A stretch of DNA of 35,083 nt from Monosporascus cannonballus. Taxonomy: Eukaryota > Ascomycota > Sordariomycetes > Xylariales. The notes under the pieces are model-generated. The model did no database searches. It had not been told where the DNA came from and was given only the letters and a program-made list of their open reading frames with translations. Shown here one piece after another: positions 1 to 12,406 of this stretch. The position numbers and the translations under genes were made by a program. The stretch covers positions 1 to 35,083 of the forward strand of contig QJNS01000440.1 in assembly GCA_004154925.1 (NCBI GenBank), read 5' to 3'. The stretch's first letter is position 1, and each line of letters starts with the position of its first letter.

Positions 1-907
1 CACGCCGATAGATATGTTGATATGTTGCTTAGTAGGCGGGCAATGAGATAATAGACGGGTAGTAGATGATGAATCAACCAGCTGACCGAACCAGACCTGA
101 TGCATGACACATGATGGATCGTATTACAAACGCGGGTAAGGCAATTGTCAACACACCTCTCGGTGTCTTCACGTCTCCATCAAGATTATCCACATCCACA
201 CCCAAATGCACGTCAAAACCAGACTCAACTACGATCCTTGACTCGTTCAAATCCATTCTGTTCAATTCAACTCAACTGTATCTAAAGTAGTTGCAGACGG
301 CTCTATTGTGTCGGGCGACTGGCTATTTGTTTCGGGGGCGGTTGGGGTTTGGGGGGAATAGTTTTATTCGCACTCTCTAAAATCTTATCTGACGACGGGG
401 GTAACTAGGCAAGGTAAGGTAGTTTAAGTCCGCCTTCCCCGGTCTCCAACTCCTAGATTCCCCGGTGTCGTTCATACACCATCATCGACGGGCATGTCTC
501 ATCATCGTCATCCTCCACACATGGGAGGGTAGAACAAGCTTCACCTCTCCTCTCCTGCCACACACCTGAGGATAACACATATTCCTAGGGCCAGTAACCC
601 CAGTGTCTCCGTCATAAATCTCTTTTCCCTTTAAACGTCTAACTTCGTGCACACGGTCTCCCGTCCCATTACCTTACCTATGCCATGCCGTTGACGGGGT
701 TTCTCCTTTCCAAACACAGCACGGTTTCCTGTGCGCGTCGGTCCCGGGGCTGAAGTCTGTACGCCTGCTTCCAACCATGACTGATAAGACGGCTCCGACT
801 CATACGTCATATCATCCTCGAAGACGCATAAAACGCGGTCCGCACTCTGATATTCGCTGTCTTGACGCGTCCTTCGAGCTCCACAACTCCGGATCGGCGC
901 CATTCCT
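1..907. other. Intergenic region and 3' flank of the importin gene
   Basis: No gene is supported here. The right part is the 3' flank of the minus-strand importin gene, whose stop is at 910-908. A minus-strand reading frame of 63 codons begins with ATG at about 265. A weak GT...AG pair could join it to a frame that stays open to the left edge of the window, but neither piece is recognisable, so I do not call an exon. The rest is mixed-composition DNA with pyrimidine-rich patches near 540-570. Confidence 0.6.
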
Positions 908-3900
908 CTAGCTGACACCGCCGTTAGGGGCAGCGGCCGCCGCATGAGCTGCCTCGAGAGCATTCTGGGCGTACACATCGGCCTGGTTGACAGCACTCTG
1001 AATGATGTTCTGCTCGTCAGGCGTGAGACTCTGAGCGAGGCTCTGGTAGAACTGTGGGTTTTCTTGTTGCATTTCTAAAAACGGGAACAGATTAGTGCCG
1101 TGCTTTGCCTTGGCAGAACCCACTAGGTCTAAGACTTACTCATGAGCACGCCTTTGAACAGCCCGTACGGCTCGATCTTGTCGAGTGGTGACTCTAACAA
1201 GACGTTATCTTCGCCGAGTTCGTCGTCGGAATCGTTGTCTTGTTCCTTATAGGAATTCTCGAGCGAGCTGAACTTCTGCGCTTCTTCGTTAAGGAACTCG
1301 AGATACGCGGTGCTTCCGTCGCGCGCTTCCTGCTGCTCCTCCTCTGTCGCCTCCTCGGCGTTCCAGTTGGCATCGTCCTCGGCCCACTCGTCCTCATCCT
1401 CGTAGTCGTAGACGCTGGGGTCGAACGTGAAGTCGTCCTTCAATGCCTCCTCGCGATTCTTCAGAGCATTCGGCAAAGTCTTAAAGAGCAGGGTAATTCC
1501 TGACAGGAGCCTTGGCCAGCCCTGCAAGACGCTCGAAGGGATCTGGTCCGCGTTTAGGCTTAATAGGGATACAATGGCCACGATGCATAGCTTCTTGTCG
1601 TGGACTCGGGAGAAGTGGTCCATGTTGCTGAACCACAGGCTAAAGAACTTGTTTGTCCATCCCTTGGTCTCCAGGACGGTAAGCGTCAGAAGTGGGTTAT
1701 AGTAGATAGCGTTGATGACCATCTCCATCAAGTGTATCTTGTACGACTTGACCTTGACCTCAGGTCCGTTTAGGACCATCATGGCCATGGTCACGAAACC
1801 GGTGACGCACTGATCGATGTGACCTCGCAGGCTGAGCATCATGGCTTCTGCCAGCTTGCATGCACAGATGCGGTCCACGCCTCCCACCTTAGGGTCCTGG
1901 AACATGTCGTGCACCATGCCATACAAAGCCTGGACGTACTCGGGTTTCTGAATGAGGTGACCGGCGCCAAATTGGACGAAGTTATCGAGCGCGGGAAGCA
2001 TATCTTCAAGGTACAGTTCGGCGCCGGACTTGAACGTCGCGTGGATGAGCTCGAAGGCTTGCCACATTGTGGCAGAGATACTCTTGGCAGCAAATGTGCA
2101 ACTATCGATGATCTCAAAGACTTCGTTGTATAGATCTGGAATTGCGCATAAGCATTAGTGAAGTCGCATCGGTCCGAGGCATCATCATTACTTACCATAA
2201 AGCTTGTTTTCCAGGGTGACCTGGATGACGGGCATGAGGACGGCCTCAATGTGTAGCAGAACATCGGGGGTATTCTCCAATGTGAGGATGAGGGTTCCAA
2301 TGGTCTGAAGCACGCCCAGGGCGGTTATACTCTTGTCGTCCAAGTAGTCACCGTAATCATCATCGCCGGCCCGAGCCTCGTTCTTATCCAACAATTCGCG
2401 TACTATCCGCATGTACGTATCCCTCAGCTGCTCACTAAGCGCTACTGCGAAGGGAGTAAGTTCCGTAGCGAATACTTCCACGAAATCCTCCATGACATTG
2501 GCGAGAGCGTCAATGTCACATTCATTGGCAAGCTTCAGCAGCTGTTGCATAATGGTAGGAATGCCTTGTTGCATGCTGATTCGGATGGCATCGTGCCTGA
2601 TAAGGGGCTGCAATGCAAGGGCCGCCGTGACCCGGACGGGGAGATCCGTGTCCGCCATACAGTCCAAGATATGTCGGTAGACGATGAGCAGGTTGTTCTG
2701 ATCCTTAAAGTTCAGCTGTTCGAATTTCTCGATAGTATCGCAGGCACGGGCACGGAGATAGCCTTTCTTGCTCTTGAAGTCCGGGAAAACGTAGCGGACG
2801 AGGAAATACTCGACCTGGTCGGCGATGGGGCTCTTCTTGCCGAGGAGGACAGGCGCCAGAGTGCCTATCATCCTTAGAGCGCCTTCCTTGGCGATGTGAT
2901 TCTTCTCCTCCTCGGGGGTCTGTTCGTACTCGTTCACGACGCTGTTGATGAACTGGAGAAGTTCGAAAGTCTGCTTTCTCCGAACCTTGGTCAGGGTGAC
3001 GAGGAAGTTAGTGGCGGCGACGTCAGGGGCGGAGACTTCTTCGTAGAAGTTGAGTTTCCGGTGCAGGTACTCCTCGGGCTGCTCCTCGAAATTCTCGACG
3101 TCTTCATCGCTAAGACACATGACGGGAAAGACCAGATGAGTAACGAGGTTGGTGAGATGGGGTCTGAGGTGGTTCCACATGGATTTCGGACGACAGCACT
3201 CGTCGAGGAATACGAGCGTATAGGATAGGCAGGGCTTGCTGAGCCAGGCCGTCTTGGAAACCCATTTCTCGATTTCCGCAAGGTAGTGCTTCAGGATCTC
3301 GGGGGCGACGGTGGTTTCAAATTCCTTGGCATACTGGACTGCTTCGTTGTCCTTGGTCGTAATTGCTGTAGGATTTCCATGTCTTTGGACGTGTCAGTAA
3401 TAGGTTCCGAATGCTCGATCCCGAGGGGAGAGAGTGCGGGTTCGTGTGCTTGCTAACCTGATCCAGAGTCTGTTGAGATTAAAGTATGCCCATTTCTTAG
3501 CCTTCCACCAGTGGTGGCGTTCCCTCTCGTCGATATCTTCGAGCATGGCAGATGCCGGCATAGCCTTGGAAACGGTATTTAAGAAAATGGTACACCAGCC
3601 GATATTGACTTGGTGCTGCCGCAGGAAGCTTTGAAGTTCGAGCTGCCGGACGGTTAGAGGCCCATGTCCCCAAAAGGGAGATGTCTTGGCTGTGCGCATA
3701 TAGACGTACCCATGTAGCATGCTTGTAGGCCTTCAGGGCGATATGCAGCATCTCTCCGGCCTCGTCGCTTTCTTGGTTGACTAGCTCGTTACATATTTGC
3801 AGCATTCTCGGGAAGCTCGCCTCGACAACCTTATCGAACTCTACCCTGCCAGTATCCTGAGCGCCCTTAAATCGAAAGGCGCGGCATGTGACGAGAAGAC

Positions 3901-4714
3901 ATTGCAGGCCGGCGAGGGCGGAGGCCGGATCGTTGGCATGCAACAAGCGCAGAGTGACATCCATAAAATTTGGCCATTTTCCGGGGAAATCGAAATGAAG
4001 GATCCGCTGGATCATCTGCAAGATCTGCGGCCGGGCAGCGCCATGGGACGAGGCCAGTATGGGGAGTATACGATCGCGGAAGCGCTGCTTCTCTTCTTCG
4101 TCTATCAAAGGCTCGTCCGGGTAATGATCAGTCTTAGCCCAGCCGCGGCTCGTTCTGTTCTTGAGATAGATGACAGCTAGAAGCCGAAATCACGTCGAGT
4201 CAGTAGCACGCACCAACCCTCGGGGAGGACAGGGAAGAAGTATGGTACGTCCATGCAGAATAGGATCGGAGTAAAGTAAAAGCAGGGCGTAATGGTGGAC
4301 TTGATAGGAAGGAAGGGATGTTCTGGCAGATCGGGCAAGGATTCTCGGAGACGGGGAAAGAGACATACTTGATAATCGCACAGAATCTTCAGCCTCGGCA
4401 CTCAAGATATCGAGGAGCACATCGACGAAACCTGCGTGTCCCTCGGCCTGTTCGTGGTCGAGAAGGAACGTTAGCTACCAAATCACAAGGGCCGGAAGCG
4501 GCCGATAAATGCGATAGTATGCACTGCTCAGTTCGGAACTCAAATCTATTTAAACCAAAAAAAAAAAGAGGAAACGGAGCAGCGCAGACAAGAAAGGAGA
4601 AGGGGGGGGAGGAGAGCCGCATACACTCTTCAGCTCGAGCTCAGCTTGCCGCCGCACATTGGCGTCGGCCGAGAGAGTGCCGACAATGCGACTGCGAATA
4701 GCCTCGGTGTTCAT
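908..4714 (-). CDS. nmd5: Importin-beta family karyopherin (Nmd5/Sxm1, importin-7/8 type)
   Basis: Nuclear transport receptor that binds RanGTP and carries cargo through the nuclear pore. In yeast, Sxm1 and Nmd5 import ribosomal, La-type and TFIIS/kinase cargo; cargo here is inferred only. Seven exons were assembled: 4714-4625, 4447-4369, 4176-3710, 3642-3458, 3382-2196, 2135-1140 and 1074-908, giving 1056 aa, the usual family length. Phases agree at every junction and each intron begins with GT and ends with AG. The N-terminal importin-beta repeat shows the hallmark segment RLSTVIYLKNRTSRGW, which spans the second splice junction. Another family block is HHWWKAKKWAYFNLNRLW. An acidic tract with DYEDEDEWAEDD lies near residues 911-942 and a second (DNDSDDELGED) near 966-980, as in importin-7/8. 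The start codon follows a purine-rich leader. S. cerevisiae has two paralogues, so the Nmd5 versus Sxm1 label is arbitrary. Confidence 0.95.
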
Positions 4715-4941
4715 CTTCCCTTTCCTCCCGTTTCCTTTTCGAGTTAATCTGTCGACCCGTAATCGTGAACGGCGTCAAGGGACCGAAGACGACAAAGGGA
4801 ACCCGTATACGTAAGCGCGTTTAGGATATGATAAGAAAAGAACCCGGGAAAAAAAAAGAGGAACGAAGGGAAAATTGGGCGCAGAGGAATGGGGGAAAAG
4901 CATGTACCCGTCGACAAGAGTGTCGAGTCGAGGGCTTCTTC

Positions 4942-4956
4942 TTTTTTTTTTTTTTT
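4942..4956. repeat. T15 homopolymer run in the importin leader/promoter
   Basis: An uninterrupted run of 15 T on the plus strand (A15 on the gene strand) lies about 230 nt upstream of the importin start codon. dA:dT tracts of this kind are common nucleosome-excluding elements in fungal promoters; that role is inferred. Confidence 0.7.
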
Positions 4957-5351
4957 ATTTATGAAGGGAATACAGGATACCAGGGGAAACAGATATTTGT
5001 CTCGAGGGAATAACGATGGCTCCTGGTCCCTATCCTTCCTTTCGGCAGCGGTGGTGGTTGTGGTCGAGACCTGATATGTGCGTACCAAGCTGCGATTGAT
5101 TCGTGTGTGTGGTGGGCGGCAGCTGGTGGGTTGGCTTGTGTTTTCCCAGTAAAATTTATTATTATTCCACGGTCTTTCTCTCCCAGGCCAGTGGTGGTTG
5201 CAAAGGGATTAATGGAGGGGCAGAATGGGCGGATAATCTCATAAATACGGAATAATGCATATCAATATTGCGTGTAAGGTCGGCCAGCCAAATTAGGGAT
5301 ATCACGGTTACCTACGCGCCTAGTAGTAATGTGTGCTCCTCGAGTGCTTCA

Positions 5352-5662
5352 CGTTAGGTACGGTACGTGTACCAGCTTATTCAGGGCACGTGAGGGAGGG
5401 TACCTGACGCTGCCATACTCTACGTACCTGTGATAGTAGGTATCTATCTACCTAGGTACGTAACTCTAAATACGTGGGGCAGTACAAGAACCCTTAGAAC
5501 CTGTTATGCTAGGTACCTACCTAGGTAGTTTTGAATCTGAAGGAGCACCTAGGGTGCGCTTCGTAATGTTGCCTTTCAAGGCTTTTATTAACCTCAAGTG
5601 CCTTGTATATCGGTAGGCAAGTTACCTGCTCTAGAGTAGCTAGGTAGGTACCTAGCTATTTG
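5352..5662. repeat. Cluster of CTAGGTACC-type palindromic words
   Basis: Within 310 bp there are repeated variants of TAGGTACC, ACCTAGGTA and GGTACGT, for example GCTAGGTACCTACCTAGGTA near 5509 and CTAGGTAGGTACCTAGC near 5640. Several are perfect short palindromes. Such words are widespread in intergenic DNA of Sordariomycetes. Single copies recur near 13300 and 15080 in this window. No function is shown. Confidence 0.6.
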
Positions 5663-8600
5663 CTGAAATGTGCTTACTTTGGATGAAACGCATGCTCTCA
5701 TTGTTTACTGGTGAACGTGTCGTGCTTAAATACATAAATCAATAGCCCCATATATGGACGTCTTGCAGTGCGGCGTGCTTCCGGTGCATAATCGGCTTCG
5801 TAATGAATCTTCTATTATGGACAATAGGATACCATCGGTGGTAACGGTTACAGGCGGTGTAGGAAAATAACACACGCATACACACAGGCACATACATCGC
5901 AGAGAGCTGACTACAAGACACTACTAGTAATGCATGCTTGGCCCTATTAACGGTTAAGTTCTCCTAAAGACGCCGAGCAGGAATCCGAGGTGCGTTATTT
6001 TAGGAAGCTTGTCGGTCGCCCGAGAGACTCAACAAGGTGCGATTGGATCACGGATACGTCACATTACATATAAATAACAACTGATTCCTCAGGTATGCAT
6101 GCGTGTGAAGGAAAGGCTGCGGTGAACGCGATGGCATATGACGGGCGCTGTAGGGCAACCAATCGGATGCCGGAGAACAAGACAGAACAGACTGGATGAA
6201 TCAGCACGGGGAGTTGAGCAATGCCGCTCCAGCACCCCCAGGAAAACAAGTCGGATCTGCCTCTTCATACGAACTACTGGAAATGTTCCATCGGTGTCAA
6301 CTATAAGATAACGACTAACTATTAACATGGATGGGCGCATGCATCCTTATTGTCTATTTTGGCAGGTCGTCGAGGTCCATATGGTCAACCGCCCAAGTCA
6401 GTCAGGGGGATTCCTACCATGTACCAGGCCGTTCGATAGCTAGGATCCTTCCTCACTAAGAGAATAAACAACAGCTATCAAGGTTGATGCATAAACCAAT
6501 CAGGGGATATAATAATTCCCCCAGTCAAGCCCTCTCTTCATGCCACAATATACTCTCCCAGTACCCCCTAGCCACTGCACCAAGCCTCCGCGTCCCAAAA
6601 AGAGATACGGAATTTCAAGTTCCTAACTTAAATTCTAAGCGGCGACATGGGCGACAGTATTCACCTGTTTCGCCGAGGTCACTGCCGCCACACTTCAGAA
6701 TGAATGTTGCTGCTTATTTCGCAGAACATACGACCAGAATTTCCATCGTATACATGTCTGAAGAGTAGCATGCGCGTAACGGCGTAAGACACCCTCCTAT
6801 GCATTGTTTCCACTCCGTTTCAGCGGCTGAGGTCAAGGGTTAGAAGTCCAGAGAGTCCAGGTGGTGGTGACAGGGGTAGAGCACCGTGGTCAACATGTGG
6901 CGATGACGTTTCACCACAGGATAAAGCAAGAAACAACCCGCTCCAGCTCTCTGGTTCGCTGCAGAAACGGGCACGTGGTGAGCATGCAATGTGATCTAAT
7001 TACGACGTTCATGAAGCCGAAGCGGGCTTTCGCATTTTCCACAGAGACGGGCGCACATGTAATGTCCTTATAGGGTGAGCGCATACCTAGAATTGGATAC
7101 GGTTACACAAACGCAACAGATACGACAGACCGGGAAGATATAGATGCCTACACAACCGGGGGCCGGCCTCTTCTATCGGGTCTACCTACCTTGGTCTCTG
7201 TACCCCGTCCTTGGGTGTTGGCTGATGTCAAGGGTCCGACATCACGGGAAAACGTGGGGAGCAGCCAACACCATCGAGGATCCATGAAGAGCTGCAACTA
7301 GACTCAACAACGACCGGGGTTTAACTGACAAGACCAATATAGAAACTTCAGTAGAGTAACTAATCGAAGGCACCTTGCGATGTACGGTTCCTGACAATGG
7401 ATCTCGCGTGCTTCCACGAATTGCGTCGATGTTCCAGTCACACCTGCACCCATAATGGGGTACGGGGTCGACTGCGAAGTGATAGCTCACCTAGAGATAT
7501 ACATAGGAGCTACGACAAGTCATGTTTCAATGCGGAAGCTCTTCAAGTCTTGACTCCATGCGGGGAGCATGCGTCGAGATAAAATGTGGGAGTCGCGCAA
7601 CCAGTCTCTGCTTACTCTTGGCAAAAGGAGTGGTGGCCGCGGAGAAGTATAATAGCGCCATGAGGCCTTCAGCTCCTGGAAGTGATATATGTCCTTACAC
7701 TGACAACTACTTTTCCTAGCGGAGCACACACGGTAAACCGCCGAATCATGCTTCTAGTCCCAGTCGTGTCACTAACCCCGTGTCTACTAACTTCTCCCCA
7801 CCACTCCGGACATAACCAGCCCTACCAGTATCCCGGGTATCCTGTCTTCGCGGTCATACGACCGCAGACCTCCTAGCAACCGACATGTCAGCGTCTCCCA
7901 TAGGCTCAAGAGGCGGACGGAAGTTACGCCTCCATCCAAGCAGCATCGGGCAGTCCGTCCCCGGGCCTCCTTAACCCGCCAACGAGCGACGTGTATCTAT
8001 CCGGCGCGAACCGGATACCGACGTCGACTCGCCGACTGCGACTAGCGGTTCAGGATTAACGCTCGATTATCAGACACCGTATCCATTGAGCGAACGGTAC
8101 TGGCCCTCGCTGCTCTAAGAAGACGGCGCTTCCACCGCCCCAAAGCCCAAAAGCACAGAAAGAGACAGACCCCAACTTAATATTAAACCAGCCCTCCTTC
8201 AGTCGTGTCCTCATCCCGTCTCCGCAACCTTTTAAAGTTCCTCACGACAGCGGCGACTGAAGAGACAGGACAGAAAGACGAGCTTACCACACGATATGGC
8301 ATCACGCCAGCAGCAGCGAGTTCCCCAGCCTCGCCTGGTAATGTACCCAAATCAATCCACCTATATCGCAGTCTGCGGTTCAGTCAGCCAGTCAGCCAGC
8401 CAGGGACCCGGACGTCGATATACGCAACCACCATGTGTTCTACGCAAAGACACGAGACGATCCGTCTTCTGACGGTCTTCTTAAGTGCGTATTCGTTCTT
8501 TCTGCGCGCCTGACATCGATGTTGGAAGTCGTCGGTGCGCTCTGCTACAAACGAGCAGACGAGGGAGCAGCGGCGGGTGGGGCCGGGGGCTCTATCTTGG

Positions 8601-10023
8601 GAACGGGGGGAAACAGATGATATGGGACTCTGAGAATGTAAGGAGGGCCTGGATGCCAGAATATACGTTTGGGTCCAGTTACTCGCAGTGCCCAAGCCAC
8701 CGAGCGAGCTGCTGACCCTCGGGGGGGGTCCAAGGTTGGAGGGACGCTGTTTGCTGATGGGCAGACAGTATGCCAGACGATTGGCCGGCACAAAGCTGTT
8801 ATGAATGTATGTATGCAACAGACAGGAGAAGAAAACTAGACCAAGTCCGTCATGATACACGTCTATGACAGCCGTGGGAAGGCACATCAAGCAGAACATA
8901 AACGCGAGAACACTCGGACAAATGGGGAAGCTAGAGTCCATAGTTCGCCAGGATAAAAGATGCTCTCCATTATAGGACCGAATATGGTTGAGGCACTGAT
9001 AGTAGAACTCTTCACTTAACAAGGGCAGCAGACTTCATAATACACAATGTCCGAGCGCGAACTGAGAAGTCGGACAGAAACCAAAGCGTTGAATTTTCCT
9101 TTCCCGTCCTTCCTAGAAAGACACCTTCCCGGAATGCAACCCTGTAATGATACTCTGTTCGACAAACATGGGCCCCAACAAGATCCAAGGCTTCCGAGCA
9201 ACAGCAAGCAAGAATAATAGACACATAACCACGATCCTGCTTCGATCTCTCCCGAGCCGGTTCTGGGTTGACGAAGAACCCCATTCCACCCTGGGTTCGG
9301 ATACGTACAGGCCCATTCCAACGAAATACAGCGCGAGAGCTTCCGACACTGATACTCCTCCAACCACTGAACTTCCAAGGCCATGCCAGAGATACCACTG
9401 CACCTAGATCCGGTTTTCTCACATCCGCGGCTTCCAGGTTAGGGTCCAAGGGATATGAGAGTGATCCAAGTCTCAGGATACCGATAGAAGATGATGATGG
9501 TCGCCGGTAGGCTCGCTTCGGATCCTTCGGGTGTGTCCATGTGGATATGTGTACTGGAATTTGGGTCTGCACTCCCGTGGTGTGGTTGTCCTTCCATGGC
9601 ACTTTACTAAGCCCTTGATGGTCTCAGGCAGTCCATTAGAGGCCTCATAAAAATCATAGAACTGTAATCAGAAGTTGGAGCCCGCGTGGAATAGACCATC
9701 GTCCGGCCGATTGTGACTATCCCCGGGTTATATCAAGCACAAAGAACGAGCTGCCAATTGTCTGCTAGTAGAGCATGATCCGGATAGTTTGTCGAGAACC
9801 AATATAAGTGCCTGCAATATTAGCCGAGGAAAAAAAAAACTCGTACTATGGTTTGGGAAGATAGTATGGGATAGCCTTGGATGACCGGAATAGGTTTCCG
9901 TGTTTGCTTGAGCAGAGTGTTCAGGGATATCCATCGGGGGCGAGATATAAGGCAGGTACCGCCCCCATTGTGACTGGGGTCGGATATCTTACCGCTTCTG
10001 AGGTCAGGGACAGACCACCGTGC

Positions 10024-10860
10024 TCATGATGAGGACGACCCGGTACTGGTCAGATACCCAAGCGGTAGGCGTACAAATCCTCTTGTGTGGAGATGTGGAT
10101 TGTGAGACCCCTGGAACTGCTTCTTGGTTTCGCGAAAGAATCCTGTGGCCTTGGCCTCAAGGCAAACTCCAGACGGTAATCCCTGGGCATAAGTTCGATA
10201 TAGTCCTGATGGGATCCTGGGACGAGCTTTGTTGGCGAGATCCAGTGGTGCGAGTGATGAGGGACACCTGTATGTCAGTTTGAATCAAGGAGTAGCAAGA
10301 GTCCACGGATGAATGCCAGGCAGGAGAGAGACGCAGCGCATGTAAATCCTTCACAGAGGTTCACTTATATATACAACTCCACCTAACACTTACCTCGCTG
10401 TCCGGATCCAATCCCAATCTATTAGTGATCGTTCAATCGTCTCACCATTGTATCTATCCCAATCCACGACCGGCCATGGCACCAGAAAACCCGGAAATTT
10501 GAATAAACAAGTAACCTCCCATCTGTGGCTGGATCCGGACAGCAAGGCGGTAAGGTATGATGATTCTCAGTAATAACCAAGAAGTCGTTCTGTTCTGTAA
10601 TAGTCCCCTCTTGGTATAGAACGCGCAGCAGGTCCGTCGCTGCAGGTGAAGCGTGATAGAAATAATAACCAAACGATCGGGGCCATCCCGATGCATGTGG
10701 TGTCGTGATATGAACCCTTCCAAATGCGCCGAAAAAGAAGTCCATTCTGTGGAGCCCAGACAAGATATCATAAAAGTGAAGATGTCGAATATTAGGCCGT
10801 TCCGGAGTATCCTAGGCACAGAGCGTCCGTGTCAGGCTGAAAGATCCCCTGGGATGGTTC
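10024..10860 (-). pseudogene. Possible unrecognised multi-exon gene or gene relic
   Basis: On the minus strand a frame open from about 10566 to 10394 (motif LVPWPVVDWDRYNGE) runs into a GTAAGT donor at 10393. It could splice over 126 nt, with a CTGAC branch-like site and CATACAG acceptor at 10268, into a frame open to a stop at 10026-10024. Upstream, another frame is open from about 10990 to 10422 except for one in-frame TAG near 10818 (flanking motif RPNIRHLHFYD). No single consistent gene model joins these pieces, and alternative frames are also open, so this may be a frameshifted relic or chance. No family was recognised. Confidence 0.2.
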
Positions 10861-11078
10861 AGATGTCGCAAACTTGCAACTCTGCAAGCCTCGAGATCTG
10901 CGACCCCCGGCAAAGTCAGGTCTATCCATTGGATGAAACAAAGACTCCTGGGAAAAAGAAATGTCAAGGCCGCAGGCCCCAAAATACGGTGGAATTAAAT
11001 AAACAGTCATCAAGCATCACAGGCAAGACGGTCGCCTTGCGCCTTACGGGCTCCCGTCATGGGACAAACCCGGGTCGA

Positions 11079-12406
11079 TCATCGGCCACTGCGGTGACGG
11101 TGTGTGTGTCTAGAGTCGGAATGCCTTTCCGCTCTGTCGACGCTATCCCGTTCCCGATGCGTGCGAGATGATGATCCACTCGGAGGTATTGGAGCATTGC
11201 TTGTGGAGGTTGGTGTCCGTGAGGGGGCAGGGGTGGCTTCATACTGGGGCTCCTGGCTGTAAGGCACTGTGCCTGCTGCAGATCCTAGATGGTTAGATTG
11301 CGTTCAAACTACCTGCAACCTGTGATGTACGCACCGCGACCGAAGAAGGCATCTGTGGGTTGGATCGGGAATTGAGGATTTGCGGATTGAGGCCCCTGTT
11401 GTGTGTAATAGCTGCCGGTCCCTGATGTCGCGTAACCACTCGTCGGCGCGGGAGGCCCTGAAGTAGCATAAGCAGTCCTGCTGGGTGCCATGGTAGTAAC
11501 GGGTACTCCTCTAGGATCTCTCATGTCCCGCGGGTCTCTGGTGTTCACAAATTGATCTCCGGAAGCATACTGGTCTGGTGGATTAGGCCTGACATTGACA
11601 TAGTCTGCACCAGGATGATAAGGGGGATCCTGACTAGGAGCATAAGCAACACTTCCGGGCTGTGGTGCATACTGCGGAGCTTGATTACTGAAACCTGGCT
11701 GGCTAGCAAAGGAACCCTGAGGAGCCTGTTGTTGGGGATAATATGAGGAGTTGGCTGCTCCGTTATAGCCCTGGCTACCTGTTCCTGGGTATCTCGGAGC
11801 ATCAGCATATCCTTGGTTATCTGGTGGATATCCAGGCTGTCCTTCGGTTGGTCCATAGTACTGCCGGGATGAATGCGTCTCCGAATTACGGTACTGGACT
11901 GTAGGGGAGTTAGAAGCTCTGCTATACGGGGCGTTCGAAGCGCTCGAGGTAATAATACCTCCGGCGGCACTGCTACGCGCAGATTGCTGCCGTCTCTCCT
12001 GTTCCCACCGCGCTGAGTCCGCTTTTAAATCATCGATCATGGCCTGCAGTGCACGTTGGAGTTAGCGAGAGCCAGGTTTTTGATCGTTACGCGGTGTGGT
12101 GTGGACGGGCGACACGTACTGTGGTTAGGTTGCGGTACGCGTTGATGAAGTAGCCCTGTATCAGTTGGCCTGTTTGAGGATCCTACGAGCCAAAGCAAAC
12201 ATCAGTCATGAGCCACGAATGCGAGTAGTGAGACCGGAGCTTCGTACCTCGTAGGTGCCAGGCCTAACGAGAGCATCGTTTCCAAGATAGCGACAGATAT
12301 CGGCCGTGATAACCTCACGGTCAATGCCGTCTCTGGGAACGAAATACTCATTTTGTCGGCCCTGTGCTGGTAGAGGATTGCCCGATGCTCCTGGTCTTCG
12401 CGACAT
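11079..12406 (-). CDS. rfeG: RfeG-like putative transcriptional regulator
   Basis: Four exons were assembled: 12406-12248, 12182-12120, 12043-11335 and 11284-11079, giving 378 aa. The first two introns have GTACGA and GTACGT donors and TAG and CAG acceptors. The last intron is less certain: I chose GTGCGT at 11334 with a CTAAC branch point and TAG at 11285 (50 nt); reading through instead would stop about 9 codons later. The conserved part is the first 100 residues, with NEYFVPRDGIDREVI, ICRYLGNDALVRPGTYE and GYFINAYRNLTT followed by a charged helix (DDLKADSARWEQERR). The rest is low complexity, rich in Q, P, Y, G and S, and ends in a His/Arg/Ser tail. This architecture matches fungal proteins annotated RfeG (named in Aspergillus as a putative transcription factor). 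DNA binding is not evident from any known domain, so the regulatory role is taken from the family name. Confidence 0.8.

Larger units (their letters stand above)
4715..11078. other. 6.4-kb region without a supported gene
   Basis: The left part (4715 to about 5250) is the leader and promoter side of the importin gene, with a T15 run and pyrimidine/purine tracts. From about 5330 to 5670 there is a cluster of CTAGGTACC-like words. Between 5700 and 10000 I see only short or overlapping open frames. The two longest (minus, about 8384-9022 and 9012-9602) have no ATG near the start of the first, are overlapped by equally open alternative frames, and resemble nothing known. The stretch 10020-10850 has splice-like signals on the minus strand and is listed separately. 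No tRNA, rRNA or intact transposon is visible. Confidence 0.5.

Noticed and set aside
74..265. Minus-strand 63-codon frame that might be a first exon of a gene running off the left edge
   Set aside because: The donor and acceptor needed are weak, and the product is unrecognisable on both sides.
8384..9602. Two tandem minus-strand frames of about 200 codons each
   Set aside because: The first lacks an ATG for 27 codons, the second is overlapped by two other open frames, and no family or splice evidence supports either.
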